NCBI RefSeq assembly: GCF_005503535.1
Contig: NZ_SCNN01000018.1
Coordinates: forward strand, 62,001-126,000
Reading direction: 5' to 3'
Length of the DNA: 64,000 nucleotides
Source of the DNA: Mesorhizobium comanense
GTDB lineage: Bacteria; Pseudomonadota; Alphaproteobacteria; Rhizobiales; Rhizobiaceae
This document shows positions 8,521 to 16,507 of this stretch, in pieces. Position 1 is the first letter of the stretch. Each line of letters begins with the position of its first letter. Both the position numbers and the translations under genes were made by a program. The notes beneath the pieces were generated by a model that did not search any database, was not told the origin of the DNA, and was given only the letters and a program-made list of their open reading frames with translations.

Positions 8521-8637
8521 CTCACCCTCCCCTTGATGGGGAGGGTCGGCGCGCAGCGCCGGGGTGGGGTGGCCCTGGCGCTGCCCCCCACCCCGCTCCG
8601 CTTCGCGGATCGACCCTCCCCACGAGGGGGAGGGTAA
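8521..8637. repeat. REPIN-like palindromic repeat doublet
   Basis: Two similar units of about 50 bases face each other. The left hairpin has arms ACCCTCCCC/GGGGAGGGT at 8524-8546 and the right one repeats the same arms at 8613-8635. Between them GC-rich segments pair as well: CAGCGCC at 8554-8560 with GGCGCTG at 8577-8583, and alternatively the CGGGGTGGGG stretch with CCCCACCCCG. The element ends one base before the stop codon of the ABC-F gene, so it may also end that transcript. Such doublets are multi-copy in many rhizobial genomes. Confidence 0.7.
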
Positions 8638-8638
8638 A

Positions 8639-10516
8639 TCATTCCGCCGTGCCTTCCTCGTACTCGGCCGACATGGTCAGCCATTTTTCCTCGTGGCCCG
8701 AAAGCGTCTGGGCAAGCTGCGAGCGTTCCTTGGCGAGGCGGGTGGCGGTCGAGGGGTCCTTCTCGTAGATCGCCGGGTTGGCAAGCTCATCCTCGATGCC
8801 GTCGATGCGCTTGCGGATGCGGTCCATCAGCGCCTCGGTGGCGCGGATCTCCTTGGCCAGCGGCTCAAAAGCGGCTCGGCGCTGTGCCGCCTCTCGGCGG
8901 CGGTCGGCCTTGGAGGCCTTGTCCGCCTCCTTCTGCTCGCGCCGGCTCGAAGACACGCCGGTGACCAGTGTCTTGTAATCCTCCAGGTCGCCATCATAAG
9001 GATTGACCGCGCCGTCCTTGACCAGCCAGAGCCGATCGGCTGTCGCCTCCAGCAGATGCCGGTCGTGCGAGATCAGGATTACCGCGCCCGGAAAGTCGTT
9101 CAGCGCATGGATCAGCGATTCGCGGCTGTCGATGTCCAGATGGTTGGTCGGTTCGTCGAGGATGAAAAGGTTCGGGCCATCGAAGGCCGACAGGCCCATC
9201 AACAGGCGCGCCTTCTCGCCACCCGACAGATCCTTGGCCGGCGTATTCATCTTCTCGGTCGAGAGGCCGAACTGGGCGACGCGACCGCGCACCTTGGATT
9301 CCGGCGCCTCCGGCATCAGCCGGCGGACGTGCTCATAGGCGTTCTCCTCGGGGCGCAGATCGTCGAGCTGGTGCTGCGCGAAAATCGCCACTTTGAGGCC
9401 GGGCGCCACCGTCATGGTGCCGGTCTCCTGCTTCAGGCGTCCCGACAGCAGCTTGGCGAAGGTGGATTTGCCGTTGCCATTGGCGCCGAGCAGAGCGATG
9501 CGGTCGTCGGCGTCGATGCGCAGCGTCATCTTCTTCAGGATCGGCTGCCCCTCGGTGTAGCCGACATTGACATTGTTCAGCGCCACGATCGGGGACGCCA
9601 CGGTCTTCACCGGTTCGGGGAAGGAAAACGGTCGCACCGAATCGTTCACGATGGCCGCGATCGGCTTCATCTTCTCCAGCGCTTTGATGCGCGATTGCGC
9701 CTGCCTCGCCTTAGAGGCCTTGGCTCGGAAACGCTCGACGAAGGATTCCATATGCTTGCGTGCGGCTTCCTGCTTGACGCGGCCCTTTTCCTGCAACTCC
9801 TTCTGCTCGGTATACTGGCGCTCGAACTGGTCATAGCCGCCGCGCCAGAAGGTCAGCTTCTTCTGGTCGAGATGAACGATCGAATTGACGGCACGGTTGA
9901 GCAGGTCGCGATCGTGCGAAATCAGAAGCACTGTATGCGGATACTTGGAAACATAGTTTTCCAGCCACAACGTGCCTTCGAGATCGAGATAATTGGTCGG
10001 CTCGTCGAGCAGCAGCAGGTCGGGTTCGGAAAACAGCACTGCGGCAAGCGCCACGCGCATGCGCCAGCCACCGGAGAAGGACGAGGCCGGACGCCGCTGT
10101 GCGGCGTCATCGAAGCCAAGCCCGGCCAGGATGGTGGCGGCGCGGGATTCAGCCGAATGCGCATCGATGTCGGCCAGCCGCATGTGGATGTCAGCGATGC
10201 GGTGCGGATCGGTCGCGGTCTTTTCCTCCTCGAGCAGCGCGGAGCGCTCAAGGTCGGCCTTGAGCACGATCTCGATCAGCGGCTCCTCGGTACCGGGCGC
10301 TTCCTGCGCCACTTGGCCGATGCGCGTGCTCCTGGGCAGGCTGATCGAGCCTGTTTCGGAGGGGAAATCGCCCGTTATGGCCTTGAACAGCGTCGTCTTG
10401 CCCGTGCCGTTGCGGCCGACAAGGCCCGCCTTGGTGCCGGCCGGCAAGGTGAGCGAAGCATGGTCGAGGAGGAGGCGCCCCGCCATGCGCAGCGAGAGAT
10501 CGTTGATAATAAGCAT
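8639..10516 (-). CDS. ABC-F family ATPase (Uup/EttA-like translation factor)
   Basis: A soluble tandem ATPase of 625 aa without membrane segments, as in ABC-F proteins that act on the ribosome. First domain: Walker A GRNGTGKT at about 34-41, signature FSGGWRMRVALA, Walker B followed by DEPTNYLD. Second domain: GANGNGKST, LSGGEKARLLMG and DEPTNHLD. A charged linker lies between the domains, and the C-terminal 90 residues are rich in Glu, Lys and Ala and likely coiled coil, as in Uup. The ATG at 10516 opens the first nucleotide-binding domain directly; longer frames upstream give arginine-rich, unconserved sequence. The gene is probably monocistronic, with a repeat doublet against its stop codon. 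Confidence 0.88.
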   Translation of the reverse strand: MLIINDLSLRMAGRLLLDHASLTLPAGTKAGLVGRNGTGKTTLFKAITGDFPSETGSISLPRSTRIGQVAQEAPGTEEPLIEIVLKADLERSALLEEEKTATDPHRIADIHMRLADIDAHSAESRAATILAGLGFDDAAQRRPASSFSGGWRMRVALAAVLFSEPDLLLLDEPTNYLDLEGTLWLENYVSKYPHTVLLISHDRDLLNRAVNSIVHLDQKKLTFWRGGYDQFERQYTEQKELQEKGRVKQEAARKHMESFVERFRAKASKARQAQSRIKALEKMKPIAAIVNDSVRPFSFPEPVKTVASPIVALNNVNVGYTEGQPILKKMTLRIDADDRIALLGANGNGKSTFAKLLSGRLKQETGTMTVAPGLKVAIFAQHQLDDLRPEENAYEHVRRLMPEAPESKVRGRVAQFGLSTEKMNTPAKDLSGGEKARLLMGLSAFDGPNLFILDEPTNHLDIDSRESLIHALNDFPGAVILISHDRHLLEATADRLWLVKDGAVNPYDGDLEDYKTLVTGVSSSRREQKEADKASKADRRREAAQRRAAFEPLAKEIRATEALMDRIRKRIDGIEDELANPAIYEKDPSTATRLAKERSQLAQTLSGHEEKWLTMSAEYEEGTAE

Positions 10517-10652
10517 GGCCGCGCTTTTGCACGGGAGGCGCGGGCTTCGCAAGACCTTGCGGACCAGTCGGCCCAGCAAGGTCTGAAAACCACGCGCGAA
10601 GAGACGCCGCCAAAGCGGCCGCTCATGGCTCGCCCGAAGGCAAGCCCCGTGG

Positions 10653-11138
10653 TCAGGCCACGGCCTTGCCGCGCTTTGTCGGCTTGGCCACCGCCGCCGG
10701 CGCTGCCGCCGGCTTGCGGCCAAGTCCCGTCGACTTCGCCAGCGCCGAGCGTGTCGCGGAGTAATTTGGCGCAACCATCGGATAATCCGGCGGCAGCCCC
10801 CATTTGGCGCGATAGTCGTCCGGGCTCAGGCCGTAGTCGGTACGGAGGTGGCGCTTCAGCGACTTGAACTTCTTTCCGTCTTCCAGGCAGATGATGTAGT
10901 CGGGGAACACCGACTTCTTTGGATTCACCGCCGGAACCAGGCTTGGGCTTTCCACGACAGCCGCACCGGCCAGCTTCCGGACCGACGCGCTGACGCTGGC
11001 AATCAGATCGGGCAGGCCGGAGGCCGGGAGCGGATTGTTGCCGACATAGGCCGAGACAATATCTGCCGTCAGCTCGATAACGGTCTTATCATCGATATTT
11101 GACAATTCTATCACCCTATTTGCGACAAAGTCATCCAC
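10653..11138 (-). CDS. Ros/MucR-family transcriptional regulator
   Basis: A 161-aa regulator of the Ros/MucR family, which in rhizobia control exopolysaccharide, motility and symbiosis genes by binding AT-rich DNA. The zinc-finger-like core is at residues 81-118: Cys84, Asp87, FKSLKRHL with His97, then the conserved DYRAKWGLPPDYPMVAP segment. At the place where MucR proteins normally carry the last His ligand, this protein has Asp101-Tyr102, so the metal site may be altered or lost. Zinc-independent members of this family are known from Mesorhizobium loti. The N-terminal 60 residues match the oligomerisation region of the family. The C-terminal tail is Ala/Lys-rich. Confidence 0.88.
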   Translation of the reverse strand: MDDFVANRVIELSNIDDKTVIELTADIVSAYVGNNPLPASGLPDLIASVSASVRKLAGAAVVESPSLVPAVNPKKSVFPDYIICLEDGKKFKSLKRHLRTDYGLSPDDYRAKWGLPPDYPMVAPNYSATRSALAKSTGLGRKPAAAPAAVAKPTKRGKAVA

Positions 11139-11267
11139 CCCAAGGAAGACTTCGATCGATGTATCTCTTCAGCCGCGTCCCCCAACGGACAGCCAAGTCT
11201 GAACAAGGAATCAAGACTCGGCGAAAATAGCTTTCATGGGAAATCGAGCCCGTGCAAATTAGAAAAT

Positions 11268-11471
11268 CTAATACTTGGGAATGGCAGACTTCGCGGCGTG
11301 GCCGTCGGCCAATATCTCCAGAATACGCTTCCAGCGGGCGCAACGCCCGAAGTCCTTCTGTTCGATTGCCTTTTCAGCCTTCATCGCGGCGTAGAGCGAT
11401 GCATCCTCGCCGAATTTCCTGATCAGCCAGTGAGCTTCCTGCCTGGCGAGACGCTCATCGTCGTCAAACAT
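11268..11471 (-). CDS. Small conserved hypothetical protein
   Basis: A 67-aa acidic-to-basic helical protein beginning MFDDDERLARQEAHWLIRKF, with no signal peptide, membrane segment or cysteine pair. The start at 11471 overlaps the end of the EamA gene by 8 bases (ATGTTTGA), so it is probably translated in the same operon as the dioxygenase and exporter. The longer frame upstream lies inside the EamA gene. Two Cys/Trp residues near the middle (GRCARW) are its only notable side chains. I do not recognise a function. Confidence 0.6.
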   Translation of the reverse strand: MFDDDERLARQEAHWLIRKFGEDASLYAAMKAEKAIEQKDFGRCARWKRILEILADGHAAKSAIPKY

Positions 11472-12429
11472 GGCTATCCGCCTCCGAACGTTCCAGGCCA
11501 ACCGCCACGCAACTGCCAACGACCAGCACGGCTCCGGCGATGGCCGTCATCGTCAGCCGCTCGCCGGAGAGCGTCAGCAGCAGCGTCGATGCGATCGGCG
11601 TGAGATAGGCGACAACGGCGACCCTGCCGCCACCTTCGAGCCTCAGGGCGCGAGACCAGAGATAATAGCCCAGGCCCATCGGGCCGGCGCCGAGATAGAG
11701 TCCAAGCGCGAGGTAACTGCCGGCAGGCCAGGCGACGCCGTCGCGCACGCACCATGCAAGCGCCAGGGCCAAGCCGATCAACGATGACGGCAACAACAGA
11801 CGATCCGGCGAGACGGCGAGCCGTCCCACAACCACCGAATAGAACGCCATGCAGAGCGCGGATCCGAATGCCGCGATATAACCGGCAAGATCGCCCTGGA
11901 ACCAGGTGCGATCGCGCCCTCCCGCAATCACCAGCGCAACGCCGACAAATCCTATGGCGGTGGCAAGGCCGAGGAGGACGGGCCGCCGCGGATTGTCGAA
12001 GACGATCACGGCCGCGGCGACCATCACCGGCCATGTATAGGCCACGAGATTGCCTTCGATCACCGGCATGGAAGCGAAGGCAACATATTGCAGCACCATG
12101 GTGCCGACCAAACCGACAAAGCCCACGGCCAGCGGGAAGAGCGTGAGCCTATCCGCGCCCTGGGAGCTTCCAGGCCGGCCCGTGAGCCTGATCAGGGCGA
12201 ACACCAGGGCAGCTCCAGCGAATTGCAGAAGCTGCACCTGTGACACCGGATGGTTCGCCAGCAGGGCTTTGCCAACCAGGGCATTGGTCGACCACAAGGC
12301 CACCGCGCTGCCGGCAAGGGCCAGCGCGGCCATCGGGCGCGCCCCACGCCGGAACGACCGGCGTGGGGGCCTATCCGATGGCCTGACCATGATCCTGCCC
12401 GCAAGCCGGTGACCGCCGTTCAGGGTCAT
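11464..12429 (-). CDS. EamA/DMT-family transporter (probable exporter)
   Basis: A member of the drug/metabolite transporter superfamily with about ten hydrophobic helices in two EamA repeats. Family proteins are about 290-300 aa; from the first ATG this one would be 321 aa, and an internal ATG at 12333 would give 289 aa beginning at the first membrane helix, so the true start is uncertain. The first ATG follows the stop of the dioxygenase gene by six bases. DMT proteins often export amino acids and related metabolites. The tight link to a dioxygenase gene and a divergent LysR gene suggests it exports the dioxygenase product. Confidence 0.85.
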   Translation of the reverse strand: MTLNGGHRLAGRIMVRPSDRPPRRSFRRGARPMAALALAGSAVALWSTNALVGKALLANHPVSQVQLLQFAGAALVFALIRLTGRPGSSQGADRLTLFPLAVGFVGLVGTMVLQYVAFASMPVIEGNLVAYTWPVMVAAAVIVFDNPRRPVLLGLATAIGFVGVALVIAGGRDRTWFQGDLAGYIAAFGSALCMAFYSVVVGRLAVSPDRLLLPSSLIGLALALAWCVRDGVAWPAGSYLALGLYLGAGPMGLGYYLWSRALRLEGGGRVAVVAYLTPIASTLLLTLSGERLTMTAIAGAVLVVGSCVAVGLERSEADSHV

Positions 12430-12435
12430 GGGCCG

Positions 12436-13269
12436 CTACCATGATTCCCTGACGCCGCCGGGAACGGTCGCCTCGGCGGGCGCCGGTGTGGGGTGTTCGG
12501 CCTCGAAGCGGCGATAGGCGGGCAACTGGTTGGTCCAGACGTCCTCGGCCAGTTCGTTGACCCAGGCGCGATCGTGGTCGTTATCGGCAGCGAGATAGAA
12601 CATCCTGTTGTCGTCGACATAGGGCTTGGCCACCGAGCGCTGATTGAGCACAAGTGTTACGCGTTCGCCGAACTGGATCGGCGCTGTACGATGCAGAACC
12701 CCAAGGAACTGTCCGAGCGTGGCGTAATTCATCTTGTGATCGATACGCATGATACGGTTGCGCGGAATTTCGCGGCCGGATTCGAGGATGGCGCGGCCGG
12801 TTTCGGAATCGTCGCAGTAGATTTCGAGATGGCCGCCGACCAGTGGATTGCTGATCGACAGCGGAATGAGTTCGGTGACCGGAACCCCATCGCAGTGCCA
12901 TTCGACGGCTCCGTCCCGAGGGTTCATGAAGGTGACGGTCGAGCCGACGATCGACAGCGGATAGGGCTCAAGCTTGGTGCCCATCATGTCGGACAGTCGC
13001 TCCAGGCGCAGCTTGTCATGCAAAAGCTCCCTGATTTCAGGAATATAGCGGTCGGCACCGGTGATGAAGGTGAGATCGAGGTGCTTGTGCACTGCATGGC
13101 TGGCCTTGAGCTTCAAAGCGGCCTCCTCGATGGCGGCGAGAAGCGCGGGGTCGTAGCCGTGCAGATATTGCGCGACGCCGAAGCTCGACACTTTCCAGGC
13201 GGTTTCATGGCCGATGATGGCCTCACGACTCATCGCGTAGCGCAGTTCGGGAATGGTATGGGCATTCAT
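12436..13269 (-). CDS. Fe(II)/2-oxoglutarate-dependent dioxygenase-like protein
   Basis: A 277-aa protein with the iron-binding facial triad: His125 and Asp127 in EWHCDG and His193 in LGVLHRT, with Arg203 placed to bind 2-oxoglutarate. The intact HxD argues for hydroxylase rather than halogenase chemistry; halogenases of related families lose the Asp. The start at 13269 has GGAG seven bases upstream; an ATG 27 bases earlier has no such signal. It heads a minus-strand operon with an EamA exporter and a small unknown protein, and a LysR gene diverges from it. Small-molecule hydroxylation, perhaps of a free amino acid, followed by export is a reasonable inference. The substrate is unknown. Confidence 0.7.
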   Translation of the reverse strand: MNAHTIPELRYAMSREAIIGHETAWKVSSFGVAQYLHGYDPALLAAIEEAALKLKASHAVHKHLDLTFITGADRYIPEIRELLHDKLRLERLSDMMGTKLEPYPLSIVGSTVTFMNPRDGAVEWHCDGVPVTELIPLSISNPLVGGHLEIYCDDSETGRAILESGREIPRNRIMRIDHKMNYATLGQFLGVLHRTAPIQFGERVTLVLNQRSVAKPYVDDNRMFYLAADNDHDRAWVNELAEDVWTNQLPAYRRFEAEHPTPAPAEATVPGGVRESW

Positions 13270-13312
13270 TCTACTTCTCCAAGATGGGGGCAACACTTGG
13301 TAAACAGTCGAT

Positions 13313-13337
13313 TAAATTGGTCCCCCCTGTAAATTTA
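13313..13337. promoter_or_regulatory. Inverted repeat in the dioxygenase/LysR divergent region
   Basis: TAAATT at 13313-13318 and AATTTA at 13332-13337 form an inverted repeat with a 13-base GC-rich centre, in the 110-base gap between the two divergent starts. Its position suits a LysR-type regulator binding site. The consensus T-N11-A core is loose, so this is a candidate only. Confidence 0.35.
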
Positions 13338-13379
13338 GGAATGCTGGTGCTAGCGTAAGCGCAGCTTAAGGTCGAAACC

Positions 13380-14336
13380 GTGCGTCTGCTCAGTCAGGTC
13401 AACCTCAATTCGCTGAAAATCGTGGAGAGTGCTGCGAGGCACGGGAATTTCACGCGCGCCGGCGAAGAACAGTTCATCACCGCTTCCGCGGTCAGCCAGC
13501 GCGTCAAAAGCCTGGAGGACCAGCTGCGCTTCAAGATCTTTCAGCGCGGCGGCAATGCGGTGTCACTGACGCCGGAGGGCGAAGCCTATGTCTCGCGTGT
13601 CCGCGAGGCGCTGGAGCGCATCGTCGCCGCCAGCATGGAGGCGACCGGGCAATCGCAGGAGCATGTGCTGAAAATATCGGTGCTGCCAACCTTTGCGGCG
13701 CGCTGGCTGTTTCCGCGCCTGCCCCATTTCCAGCGGCAATATCCCGATATCGTGATGAGGGTTTCGACATCTTACGCGACACATGAGTTCACGACGTCCG
13801 ATTTCGATCTCGAAATCCGCTACGGCGATGGCCATTTTCAAGGACTGCCGTCCGATCTACTGTTTCGGGAGGACCTGACACCGGTATGCAGCCGCAAGCT
13901 CTTCCATGATGTTCTCGGCGACAAGCCGCTGTCGAAGGTGACGCCCGACGACCTGAAGAACTTCACCCTTCTGCATTCCGACACCTGTACGCAGAATTGG
14001 CAATCCTGGCTTGGTTTCGCCGGCGCCAGCTTCGTGCTCAGCGAGACCAAAAGCATCTATTTCGATTCCTGCATGATGTCTTACGAGGCGGCCAATGCCG
14101 GAATGGGTTTTGCCGTCGCCAACCGCGCCTATATGGCCAGCGACATCCGCGCCGAAAGGCTGGTGGCCCCCTTTGCCGTCCACCACCCGAACACGGCCGG
14201 CTGGTATTTTGTCTCCCCCCACAAGAGCCTTGCCGCGCGCAAGGTGCTGTTGTTCAAGCAATGGGTGATGGCCGAGGCCGCCTTGACGCAGCGCCAGTTG
14301 GACAGCGAGATCACCAGCATGGCTGCGGCGAGCTAA
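13380..14336 (+). CDS. LysR-family transcriptional regulator (GcvA-like)
   Basis: A 318-aa LysR-type regulator with an N-terminal winged helix (residues about 8-66; ARHGNFTRAGEEQFITASAV includes the helix-turn-helix) and a substrate-binding domain from about 95 to 300 resembling the GcvA subgroup. The start is GTG at 13380 with AAGG about nine bases upstream. It diverges from the dioxygenase-exporter operon and probably activates it in response to substrate or product. A DNA-binding Arg pair and the usual glycine bends of the effector domain are present; nothing appears degenerate. Confidence 0.87.
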   Translation: MRLLSQVNLNSLKIVESAARHGNFTRAGEEQFITASAVSQRVKSLEDQLRFKIFQRGGNAVSLTPEGEAYVSRVREALERIVAASMEATGQSQEHVLKISVLPTFAARWLFPRLPHFQRQYPDIVMRVSTSYATHEFTTSDFDLEIRYGDGHFQGLPSDLLFREDLTPVCSRKLFHDVLGDKPLSKVTPDDLKNFTLLHSDTCTQNWQSWLGFAGASFVLSETKSIYFDSCMMSYEAANAGMGFAVANRAYMASDIRAERLVAPFAVHHPNTAGWYFVSPHKSLAARKVLLFKQWVMAEAALTQRQLDSEITSMAAAS

Positions 14337-14397
14337 CCGGGATCCATCCCCTTCCCAATCGGTGGCCTCCTGCCGGAAGATTGAGGGCCAGAGATCA

Positions 14398-14988
14398 ATG
14401 GACGTGCAATCCAGGCAGCCGCCGCTGGTCGGCGCACTCGTCGAGCTTGAGCCCCTTCAGCCAGAGCACTCGCAAGGGCTTCTGGGCGCGGCCGCGGACG
14501 GCGAGCTGTGGACCCTGAAGGCCACGGTGGTTCCCGGGCCGTCTACGATCGATGGCTATATTGCCAGCGCCCTGGCCGGACGGCAGGCCGGGACTGTCAT
14601 GCCCTATGCGATTATCCTGCGCAGCACTGGACGGATCTGCGGCAGCACGCGGTTCTGGAAAATCGATCGCACGAACAGAAAGCTGGAGATCGGGCATACA
14701 TGGCTCGCCAGTTCGGTCCAGCGATCAGGGGTCAACACCGAGGCGAAGTACCTCCTTCTGGCCCATGCGTTCGAGGTCATGCAGTGTGTGCGGGTGCAAT
14801 TCACCACCGACGAACTGAATGCGGCTTCGAGAGCCGCCATTCTTCGGATAGGCGCCAAGCAGGAAGGGATCGTTCGCAACGAGCGGATCATGCCGGACGG
14901 ACGCAAGCGTAACTCCGTCCGCTTCAGCATCATCGATTCCGAATGGCCTGATGTTAAGGTCATGCTGAAGCAGAAAATGCAGCGATAG
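14398..14988 (+). CDS. GNAT-family N-acetyltransferase (RimJ/RimL type)
   Basis: A 196-aa acetyltransferase resembling the RimJ/RimL group that modifies protein N-termini or small molecules. The fold is recognisable from the strand RICGSTRFWKID, then LEIGHTWLASSVQRSGVNTEAKYLLLAHAF, which covers motif A for acetyl-CoA binding although the Q/R-x-x-G-x-G/A loop is modified (QRSGVN). The ATG at 14398 follows GAGGG and AGAG sequences; a longer frame from 14362 lacks conserved residues. It follows the LysR gene in the same direction by 61 bases and may be independent. The substrate cannot be predicted. Confidence 0.75.
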   Translation: MDVQSRQPPLVGALVELEPLQPEHSQGLLGAAADGELWTLKATVVPGPSTIDGYIASALAGRQAGTVMPYAIILRSTGRICGSTRFWKIDRTNRKLEIGHTWLASSVQRSGVNTEAKYLLLAHAFEVMQCVRVQFTTDELNAASRAAILRIGAKQEGIVRNERIMPDGRKRNSVRFSIIDSEWPDVKVMLKQKMQR

Positions 14989-15098
14989 CCGGCGTGGCCC
15001 GCCCGTGATGTCTTATGAAGCGATCAATGCGTCAAATCAGGATGCGGCCCGCAGCTGCGAACCGCATCCTTCATTGTCGATTTGCACCCAAACGTTGA

Positions 15099-15719
15099 TC
15101 AGCGGCGGGCAATGAGCAGGCACAACTGGCGCAGATCGCGGTCATAGGTGCCCTCACTGTTGAGCACATCGACACAGCGTTTCTTCATACGCGCCACCTG
15201 GCTCCCGGACATCTGAGCCACGACACCCGGCAGGCCGGGATGGCTGGGATTGGACGGATTGCTCGGATTGGACGGATTTGACGGATTGCTGGGATTGGTT
15301 CCGCCGCCGACGCCCACCCCGACACCCACGCCAATGCCGCCTGTTCCGCCGACATTGGCGCCAAGCCCGGCGGTGACACCGCCCGCCCCACCGACATTGG
15401 CACCGGCGCCGGCATTGATGCCGTTGCTGCCGCCGACGGAAGCGCCGAGCCCGGCGCTGACGCCGCCTGAGCCGCCGACATTGGCGCCTGCTCCCGCGTT
15501 GACGCCGCCGCTGCCACCCACCGAGGCCCCGGCGCCGGCGCTGACACCACCGCTGCCTCCGATGGAGGCGCCGACGCCGGCATTAACGCCGCCGCTGCCG
15601 CCCACCGAGGCGCCGACACCAACGCCAATCCCGCCAGCCGCATATCCCGGCAGGGAAAGAATGACGACAATCGCACCACTCGCCAGCGCACTGGCGATAC
15701 CCTTGCAGATTCCAGCCAT
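15099..15719 (-). CDS. Secreted glycine-rich repeat protein, unknown function
   Basis: A 206-aa protein with a Sec signal peptide (hydrophobic 8-24, likely cleaved after YAA near residue 28). Residues about 37-134 hold some seven copies of a 14-residue unit, consensus GA-x-VGGSGGV-x-AG-x. A Gly/Val stretch follows, then six NPS triplets (141-159), and a basic tail with Cys182 and Cys200. The repeats show at DNA level as 42-base units, so copy number is likely to vary. GGAGAG lies five bases before the chosen ATG. Gly-rich repeats of this type suggest a surface, matrix or fibre-like protein, but I know of no assigned function. AT-rich DNA lies upstream. Confidence 0.72.
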   Translation of the reverse strand: MAGICKGIASALASGAIVVILSLPGYAAGGIGVGVGASVGGSGGVNAGVGASIGGSGGVSAGAGASVGGSGGVNAGAGANVGGSGGVSAGLGASVGGSNGINAGAGANVGGAGGVTAGLGANVGGTGGIGVGVGVGVGGGTNPSNPSNPSNPSNPSNPSHPGLPGVVAQMSGSQVARMKKRCVDVLNSEGTYDRDLRQLCLLIARR

Positions 15720-15864
15720 GACACTCTCCATGTGGTCACTTTACTTCTGCACTGCAGCAAAAAATCCGACATACGGAAAATACTCTGCATGCAGATACAT
15801 GAACGTTGATGGATGTGTTTTAGTTTCTTTATTTTTTATCTTGGCTATTGCTGAAATTTATACT

Positions 15865-15904
15865 TTTTGCTTCCAGCAAAAAAATTTGTCTAATTTTTCT
15901 GGAA
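15865..15904. repeat. AT-rich overlapping inverted repeats
   Basis: TTTTGCT/AGCAAAA at 15865-15881 form a perfect 7-base hairpin with a three-base loop. Overlapping it, TTCCAG...AATT at 15871-15887 pairs imperfectly with AATTTTTCTGGAA ending at 15904. The two structures exclude each other. They lie between the end of the DinB gene and the start of the glycine-rich gene, both on the minus strand, so they could serve as DinB terminator or as a regulator of the glycine-rich gene. Confidence 0.3.
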
Positions 15905-15947
15905 GTAACTAACTTTATGAAATCCGCGGTAGCCCCAAACGGCGAGA

Positions 15948-16460
15948 TCAGGCAAAGGCGCGCCCTTCCTCGGTGCGCTGGAAATGCGCCAGATCGAGCT
16001 GTACCGACGGGCGGCCGAGAACTGTCAGGATCGTATGAGCCTGACCGCGGTGATGCGTCTGATGATTGAAGACATGAGCCAGCGCCGGCGCCAGCCGCTG
16101 CGAGACGGTGCGCATGTCCGATACGGTCATATAGGTGAAGCGACCCGTCAGCATCTTGTCGCTGAGGCTGCCAAGCCACTCGATGATCCGCCGGTCCTCC
16201 GCCTCGCGCGCCGCGCGCAGGCCTGGCAGGGCGCGGTGCAGGATGGCATCCAGTGTCGTCGGCGCGTCGCCCTCGCCGGTAAAGCGCTTCATCCAGATGC
16301 GATCGGTCGCCAGCAGGTGATTGAGCGTGCCCATCATCGAGCCGAAGAAGGCGCCGACGTCGCGGTTGAACGCCTCCTCGTCGAGTTCGCCGGCGGCATC
16401 GTAGATGCGACTGTTGGCCCATTGATTATAGGCCGCAAACATCATGAAATGCTGTCTCAT
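15948..16460 (-). CDS. DinB-family protein
   Basis: A 170-aa four-helix-bundle protein of the DinB/YfiT superfamily. The usual three-histidine metal site is visible as His in LNHLLATDRIW (about residue 48) and two in FNHQTHHRGQAH (about 131-139). Family members include bacillithiol and mycothiol transferases and maleylpyruvate isomerases, but alphaproteobacterial members mostly lack an assigned role. It is divergently placed from the glutathione S-transferase gene 47 bases away, which fits thiol chemistry without proving it. Full length, nothing unusual. Confidence 0.82.
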   Translation of the reverse strand: MRQHFMMFAAYNQWANSRIYDAAGELDEEAFNRDVGAFFGSMMGTLNHLLATDRIWMKRFTGEGDAPTTLDAILHRALPGLRAAREAEDRRIIEWLGSLSDKMLTGRFTYMTVSDMRTVSQRLAPALAHVFNHQTHHRGQAHTILTVLGRPSVQLDLAHFQRTEEGRAFA

Positions 16461-16507
16461 GGCTTCCCCTCGGCTTGCATCGACATCGGCCTACCTAACG
16501 CGCAGGA

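Noticed and set aside
8564..10867. 767-codon plus-strand frame
   Set aside because: Opposite the ABC-F gene and begins inside the palindromic repeat; no motifs.
15250..15912. Proline/threonine-rich plus-strand frame, looking like a cell-wall protein
   Set aside because: It is the complement of the glycine-rich repeats; the minus strand has the signal peptide and a ribosome binding site.
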